A DNA stretch of 64,000 bases from Odoribacter sp. (lineage in GTDB: Bacteria > Bacteroidota > Bacteroidia > Bacteroidales > Muribaculaceae). The notes under the pieces are model-generated. The model was not told the DNA's origin. It saw only the letters and a program-made list of their open reading frames with translations, and made no database searches. Shown piece by piece: positions 59,545 through 64,000 of the stretch. The position numbers were made by a program, and so were the translations under genes. The first letter of the stretch is position 1; each line of letters starts with the position of its first letter. The DNA lies in the NCBI GenBank assembly GCA_023663145.1, contig JAMPHZ010000013.1, positions 1 to 64,000 on the forward strand, written 5' to 3'.

Positions 59545-62205
59545 TTACTTCTTTTTGCCTGATGATGCTATGCGGCGGTATTCAATGAACATTGCAGCAA
59601 GCAGCAGCATGTAAATCAAGGAAACCGATGCATAAGCTATATTACCTGTAATGTGGAGTGAATCAGGATCGAAAGTCATGGTAATATCATGACTTCCCTC
59701 GGGTATAGCCAACGCCCTCAGCACATAGTTCACTCGCCCCAAAGGTACATTTTGGCCATCAATAGTTGCTTTCCAACCCCATGGAAACCATATTTCGGAG
59801 AAAACACCTATGGCCGGCGATTGTGTATTGCTATGATAGGTAAGTTTGTTGGGGGTATATGAGACGAGTTTTATGGTATCTCCCGGCATTAGAGATCCAC
59901 CTGCGTTTCCGAGTATGGTGGCGAACCGGGCATCAGCAACTGCTTCGCGAGAAGGATCAAGGGTTTCAAGCGCCTGCATCTCAGCATCAGCATTCTCTAC
60001 ATATTTTATGTCGGAGACAAGCCACGCATTCCCGAGTGCTGATGGATTTATGGCAAGCGGGCTGTCCTGTTCGCCGGTAATTATGTAACGGGTATTTAAC
60101 ATGTCAAGTATACGGTAAACGGCTGCAAGTTTGTCTACCATGGCGCGTGATTCTTCAGGATAGGAAGCTCTTACAGAGTCTTCGCGTAATTCAGGGAAGT
60201 AACCGGTTTGTGTTACATATCCGAGTTGGCGCTGTATAAGGTCTTCATATCGGTTTAATTTAGCCGCATGGTAACCTCCGATCATATTGTGAAAGAAAGA
60301 TCTGTCAGCTTTGTAAAAACCGGGAATATCAAGCACACGGTAATGTGAAGTGTCACGAAGAATGAAGCTGTCGATGTCATCGGGAACGAATTCAGGTGTT
60401 GAAGCTGTCACTGTTACGAAGCTGTCGTTGGATACATAGCGTTTATCTACCGTATAGAGATCAATGAGGATTGATAAACCTACTGCCGCTATCGCTATGG
60501 TCTTGCTGCACCATTTTTTTGAGTAGCAATAGAAAGCCACACATACTACAAGTATGAAGAAAAGTGATCGCAATCCATCGGCGCGCAACATTCCATATCT
60601 GAGCGATTTAATAGCTTCTGCATTTGCCGGATTTGACAATGAATATTGATATACCATTCCTTGCAGGTCGCCTTCAGAATAGCCGTATTGTCTGCCCATT
60701 TCTACAACCTGTGATGCTAAAGCCTGGGCTGTAGACTGATCCTGAGTAGTGATGGCGTCGCCGAAAACACCGGGTGTGAGCCATGCGGCAAGGCAAATAA
60801 CGATACAGATGCCCGCTGATATAATCATTGGTTTGCTGTAAACCTTGAGAGCATCGGGTGTAGTGAATACTTTAGCAAGAGCCATTATAGCCAGTAACGG
60901 CATTGTGAATTCAGCTATGACGAGGATGCTTTCAACCGCTCTGAATTTATTGTAAAGCGGAAAATTATAGATAAACAGATCAGTAAGCGAGGCAAAATTC
61001 TCACCCCATGCGAGCAGCAGAGATACTACTGACATGACGAGTAGTGCCCATTTTACAGGCCCTTTTATGATGAAACAACCCAAAAGGAACAGCAGACACA
61101 CTGCCGCGCCTACATATACGGGTCCGTTCGTACCTTCTGAATCGTTGAAATACTGCGGCATGTAGGGTAGCAGAGCTCCAGTTGCCTGATTGTCATATTG
61201 ACGTGCTTCATCAAGGCGGTCAAGGGAATTGAACACCATGTTGCCTTTTTCAGGGCGGGCACTGGCACCACCTTTGATATTTGGCACTAACAGTGAGAAT
61301 GATTCAGATTGTCCGTAACTCCACCCCACTATCTGTTCGCGTGGCATACCGCCGGTAGGTTTTGAAGCTGATGAAGCATCGCCTCCGGCTGCCTGGGTAA
61401 GCGGTGTAAGTTCGCTTTGTGCACGTTTTGTTTCTTTGGAATATTCGTATGTGTTGTAAAGGCTCGGTAGATTTGCACCTATTGCGAGCGCTCCTGCAGC
61501 GAGTGTGAAGACTGATGCCATGGTCCATCTACGCACAGTTTTGGTTTTCAAAGCTTCAATGAACCATGCTATTACAAGTGCAAGCATCACGAATGCAAAG
61601 TAATATGACATCTGGGGGTGGTTGGCGTTGAGCTGCAACATGGCGAACAGGGCTGTAAGACTGCTGCCAACTATGTAACGGCCGCGGTAAGTAAGCACAA
61701 GCCCGGCAATGGTGGGTGGAATATAGCTGAGAGTGACGAATTTCCATATATGGCCGGCACCTATTATTATTACGAAATATGAAGAGAATCCCCATGCTAT
61801 CGCGCCTATCAGCGCATAGTACCATCTCATTTTCATGGCGAACAGTAGAATGAGGAATCCGGCCATCATCATGAACAGCAGGTTTGATGGGGCCGGAAGA
61901 CCTAATCCGTAAGCTGTGTTCATCCATGTGAACAGGCGGTTGGAGGGATATGTAGGAGATATCTGGAATGTAGGCATTCCACCGAAAAGGGCATCGGTCC
62001 ACAGAGCTTGTTCGCCGGTTTCTTCATAGAACAGTTTACCTTCCTGACCGTTAGCTGCACCTTGTTGCATGTCAGCCTGGCGCAGTGAGTTACCATCGAA
62101 ATTGTCGGGATAGAAAAAGGCTATCGACACTGCTGCCAATACGGCCAGCGAAACAAAGAATCCCCACACCTGCGGGTTCTTGAACCATTGCTTAAATCTC
62201 TCCAT
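59545..62205 (-). CDS. YfhO-family membrane protein
   Basis: 886 residues with about 12-14 predicted helices and large periplasmic loops. The N-terminal AVSIAFFYPDNFDGNSLRQADMQQG and LWTDALFGGMPTFQISPTYPSN, and the C-terminal RVNYVLRALAIPEGSHDITMTFDPDSLHITG followed by the last helix, are typical of YfhO. YfhO proteins act in glycosylation of surface polymers in Firmicutes; the role in Bacteroidetes is not established. The secreted CHB_HEX_C gene lies 18 bases upstream on the same strand. Confidence 0.87.
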   Translation of the reverse strand: MERFKQWFKNPQVWGFFVSLAVLAAVSIAFFYPDNFDGNSLRQADMQQGAANGQEGKLFYEETGEQALWTDALFGGMPTFQISPTYPSNRLFTWMNTAYGLGLPAPSNLLFMMMAGFLILLFAMKMRWYYALIGAIAWGFSSYFVIIIGAGHIWKFVTLSYIPPTIAGLVLTYRGRYIVGSSLTALFAMLQLNANHPQMSYYFAFVMLALVIAWFIEALKTKTVRRWTMASVFTLAAGALAIGANLPSLYNTYEYSKETKRAQSELTPLTQAAGGDASSASKPTGGMPREQIVGWSYGQSESFSLLVPNIKGGASARPEKGNMVFNSLDRLDEARQYDNQATGALLPYMPQYFNDSEGTNGPVYVGAAVCLLFLLGCFIIKGPVKWALLVMSVVSLLLAWGENFASLTDLFIYNFPLYNKFRAVESILVIAEFTMPLLAIMALAKVFTTPDALKVYSKPMIISAGICIVICLAAWLTPGVFGDAITTQDQSTAQALASQVVEMGRQYGYSEGDLQGMVYQYSLSNPANAEAIKSLRYGMLRADGLRSLFFILVVCVAFYCYSKKWCSKTIAIAAVGLSILIDLYTVDKRYVSNDSFVTVTASTPEFVPDDIDSFILRDTSHYRVLDIPGFYKADRSFFHNMIGGYHAAKLNRYEDLIQRQLGYVTQTGYFPELREDSVRASYPEESRAMVDKLAAVYRILDMLNTRYIITGEQDSPLAINPSALGNAWLVSDIKYVENADAEMQALETLDPSREAVADARFATILGNAGGSLMPGDTIKLVSYTPNKLTYHSNTQSPAIGVFSEIWFPWGWKATIDGQNVPLGRVNYVLRALAIPEGSHDITMTFDPDSLHITGNIAYASVSLIYMLLLAAMFIEYRRIASSGKKK

Positions 62206-62223
62206 ATTTACAAATTTCGGGCT

Positions 62224-63585
62224 TTATTTTACGATGATCTTTTTGGCACCGCCGGCGGTGACTTTTATATAAAAACCAGGTGAAGGAACTGCTGCGCCTA
62301 CTCTGACTCCGTTTATGTTGTAGTATGTTGCGGGTTCATCGCGGTCATAATCAATTCCAGCTATTCCGCTGTTGTGGCTCATGTAAACTGTCATGGTCTT
62401 TATGCGGCTTTGCTGGAATGATGTAAGCACTACTGAATCAATGGTTTCATCATCAGGTGCGTTCCATGTGTAGTCCCACAGATCGAATTCTCCGGCTGAC
62501 GGTTCTAATTCAATATTTGAAGTACCTGATTCGCTGGCTTCAAATTCTATGCGTACCAGATGCATTGACGGGTTCATTGACGAGATTGTGATAGTTTCAC
62601 CGTCATATATTCGCACATCGCATCCTGCATCATAGGAATGATACAGTCGCACGTGGGTGTTGCCTGCGTCAGAGGCTGTGAAAGTAACGGCTGCATCCAT
62701 ATCTGTAAAACTGCGGTTGTTCAGGTCTATCCATTCAGATCGGCCCGGTTCTTCAATGGCCGGATGCAGAGTGCCGGGTTCGTTGAAATTGAAGAAAGCT
62801 TGTTGTTCGGCCTGTGAATCCGATACGGTGAATGAGGCTTCTGCTACAAAACTGTCACTCATACCTTCTTTACAAGCTATTGCTCGTATAACTGTAGCCG
62901 AGTTTATTACTATGGGTTCTGTGTAACGCAGTGTTAGCGGTGAGGGATCGGAACCGTCGGTAGTGTAATGTATTTCGGCATCAGGGGTTGAGCATGATAT
63001 GGCAACAACGGATCCTTTGGTGATGTTACCGCCTGCCGGAGTAAACTGTGGTGTGGCCACAGTCTCTTTCTCCGGTTCTACAGTGCCGTTGGCAGTGTCG
63101 TAATAAACTGTTATTGATTGCAGATATACACGCTTGTCAGCATCAAGGATGAGGTTTGTGATTTTCTGAGGCTGTATGGCCGGTACATCTATGCGGTATG
63201 ATGTGAATTCGGTATCGGGAATATATACAGTCTCTGAGTTGAGCATGATAGAAGCCTGTGCATCACGGTTGTTATTGTAGCGGGCTGCTACTATTTCGTA
63301 ATACTCCGGTATTATGCATGCGCCGGAAGCGAGGTGGATGTTGAATTTTCCATTAGTCTTGGAACTTGACAGTTTTACTGAACCGACTTCCGGAAAAACA
63401 TTGACCACACTTGTCACTTCTGCTATATATCCACGCCCTTTGCTGACTGCATCGGTGAAATCACTGTTGTCAAGTGACTGTGTGCTTGAATGGTCAGACC
63501 CAAAACTTATTGTAAATGAATTAATTTCGGCATTTGCAGTGGCCAGTGAAGCCAATATCGCGAGTGTTGTGAGAAATCTTTTCAT
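62224..63585 (-). CDS. Secreted protein with a CHB_HEX_C_1-like domain and a type IX-like C terminus
   Basis: 453 residues with a signal peptide (about 1-19). A chitobiase C-terminal-like domain covers about residues 180-255 (PQFTPAGGNITKGSVVAISC, AEIHYTTDGSDPSP, ATVIRAIACKEG). The flanks are beta-rich, unassigned domains. The C-terminal ~45 residues (YYNINGVRVGAAVPSPGFYIKVTAGGAKKIIVK) look like a sorting domain, so the protein may be exported by the type IX system. No catalytic domain is recognised. Confidence 0.75.
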   Translation of the reverse strand: MKRFLTTLAILASLATANAEINSFTISFGSDHSSTQSLDNSDFTDAVSKGRGYIAEVTSVVNVFPEVGSVKLSSSKTNGKFNIHLASGACIIPEYYEIVAARYNNNRDAQASIMLNSETVYIPDTEFTSYRIDVPAIQPQKITNLILDADKRVYLQSITVYYDTANGTVEPEKETVATPQFTPAGGNITKGSVVAISCSTPDAEIHYTTDGSDPSPLTLRYTEPIVINSATVIRAIACKEGMSDSFVAEASFTVSDSQAEQQAFFNFNEPGTLHPAIEEPGRSEWIDLNNRSFTDMDAAVTFTASDAGNTHVRLYHSYDAGCDVRIYDGETITISSMNPSMHLVRIEFEASESGTSNIELEPSAGEFDLWDYTWNAPDDETIDSVVLTSFQQSRIKTMTVYMSHNSGIAGIDYDRDEPATYYNINGVRVGAAVPSPGFYIKVTAGGAKKIIVK

Positions 63586-63608
63586 AATTTGCGTTTATTT
63601 TCAATCTA

Positions 63609-63616
63609 CAAATTTA
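63609..63616 (-). promoter_or_regulatory. -7 promoter box of the CHB_HEX_C gene
   Basis: On the minus strand this reads TAAATTTG, 23 bases upstream of the start at 63585. It is divergent from the luxS box at 63640-63647. Confidence 0.5.
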
Positions 63617-63639
63617 AGCAAAATATCGCGGATTATGTG

Positions 63640-63647
63640 TAAATTTG
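63640..63647 (+). promoter_or_regulatory. -7 promoter box of luxS
   Basis: TAAATTTG ends 16 bases before the luxS ATG. No clear -33 element is visible. Confidence 0.5.
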
Positions 63648-63663
63648 TGCATAAATATAAGTT

Positions 63664-64000
63664 ATGGAAAAAATTGCAAGTTTCACCATTGATCACTTTC
63701 GCCTTTTGCGCGGGGTGTATGTGTCGCGCCGTGATATTACCCCGTCAGGTGATGTCATCACCACATTTGATGTGCGTCTGACTGAACCTAACCGTGAGGC
63801 GGCCCTTGATCCGCGGGCGCTCCATGCCATGGAACATCTTGCCGCTACATACCTCCGCAATAATCCTGAGTGGAAAGATCGGGTGGTATATTGGGGTCCT
63901 ATGGGATGCTGTACAGGCAATTATCTTATAATGCAAGGGTTTCTTGAACCTGCTGACATTGCGGGATTGCTTCGTGACACGTTCTCATTCATTGCCGGGT
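63664..64000 (+). CDS. luxS: S-ribosylhomocysteine lyase, partial (runs past the window end)
   Basis: The first 112 residues are visible. MEKIASFTIDHFRLLRGVYVSR, the metal-binding HAMEHLAA (HxxEH) and GPMGCCTGNYLI with the catalytic Cys are classic LuxS. The enzyme cleaves S-ribosylhomocysteine to homocysteine and the AI-2 precursor. The Cys has a second Cys beside it (GCCTG), whereas GCRTG is common. The metal-binding C-terminal His lies beyond the window. Confidence 0.93.
   Translation, partial: MEKIASFTIDHFRLLRGVYVSRRDITPSGDVITTFDVRLTEPNREAALDPRALHAMEHLAATYLRNNPEWKDRVVYWGPMGCCTGNYLIMQGFLEPADIAGLLRDTFSFIAG

Overview
The window looks like chromosomal DNA of a gut Bacteroidales bacterium, most likely Muribaculaceae or a close relative. 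The reasons are the many TAnnTTTG-type promoter boxes (the Bacteroidetes -7 element), the lack of clear Shine-Dalgarno sequences, lipoproteins with an SCSS or ACG-type lipobox, two type IX secretion components (PorU and PorZ), DUF2795, DUF4294 and DUF4369 proteins, BspA-like leucine-rich repeats and a class A2-like beta-lactamase. No rRNA, tRNA, CRISPR array, prophage, transposase or integrase was seen. The family-level placement is inference.

Layout, left to right. 0-6.6 kb: a secreted serpin, then a tightly overlapped plus-strand operon (epimerase, small membrane protein, O-methyltransferase, SpoU methyltransferase, LD-carboxypeptidase, GDPD esterase), then panB. 6.7-12.8 kb: upp, a YgjP-like peptidase, nadK with a short ACT-like partner, divergent pdxJ, an exbB-exbD-tonB energy-transduction operon, and ribE. 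12.8-20.7 kb: a secreted GH31 glycosidase, an unrecognised membrane-anchored protein, an AspT/YbjL-type transporter broken by one in-frame TGA, and three secreted proteins of unknown role. 20.7-24.2 kb is the accessory part of the window. It holds a candidate structured RNA of about 310 nt, a degraded copy of the 3' end of the DUF2795 gene, 11-bp repeats, an AlbA_2 (Schlafen-like) gene, a decayed small ORF, and the intact DUF2795 gene. 24.2-27.2 kb: cobalamin adenosyltransferase, a LOG-family hydrolase, a DivIC-like protein and glf.

27.4-38.2 kb: outer-membrane phospholipase A, pheS, nth, TRIC and GtrA membrane proteins, a BspA-like surface protein, an operon (MBOAT, DltD/AlgJ-like, SGNH esterase, outer-membrane barrel) that looks like a polysaccharide O-acylation machine, and a DUF4369 lipoprotein. 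38.2-48.9 kb: porU, DUF4294, an SDR, a flavodiiron protein with a beta-lactamase just downstream, pgeF, a MazG-like enzyme, deoC, and GYF and DUF2752 membrane proteins. 48.9-57.4 kb: a long minus-strand operon nadA-leuS-rdgB-porZ-hypothetical-glycosyltransferase. 57.4-57.8 kb is an AT-rich spacer with four identical TTATCAACA sites, a possible DnaA-box cluster. 57.9-64 kb: a glycosyltransferase, a shortened methyltransferase relative, a YfhO membrane protein, a secreted CHB_HEX_C protein and the start of luxS.

The items most worth a second look are the RNA at 20.77-21.09 kb, the duplicated gene end bracketing the AlbA_2 cassette, the TGA-interrupted transporter, the TTATCAACA cluster, a perfect 66-bp palindrome after tonB and an 18-bp hairpin inside a signal-peptide coding region. 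No established new defence or mobile system could be demonstrated. The AlbA_2 cassette with its duplicated boundary is the best candidate for something undescribed.
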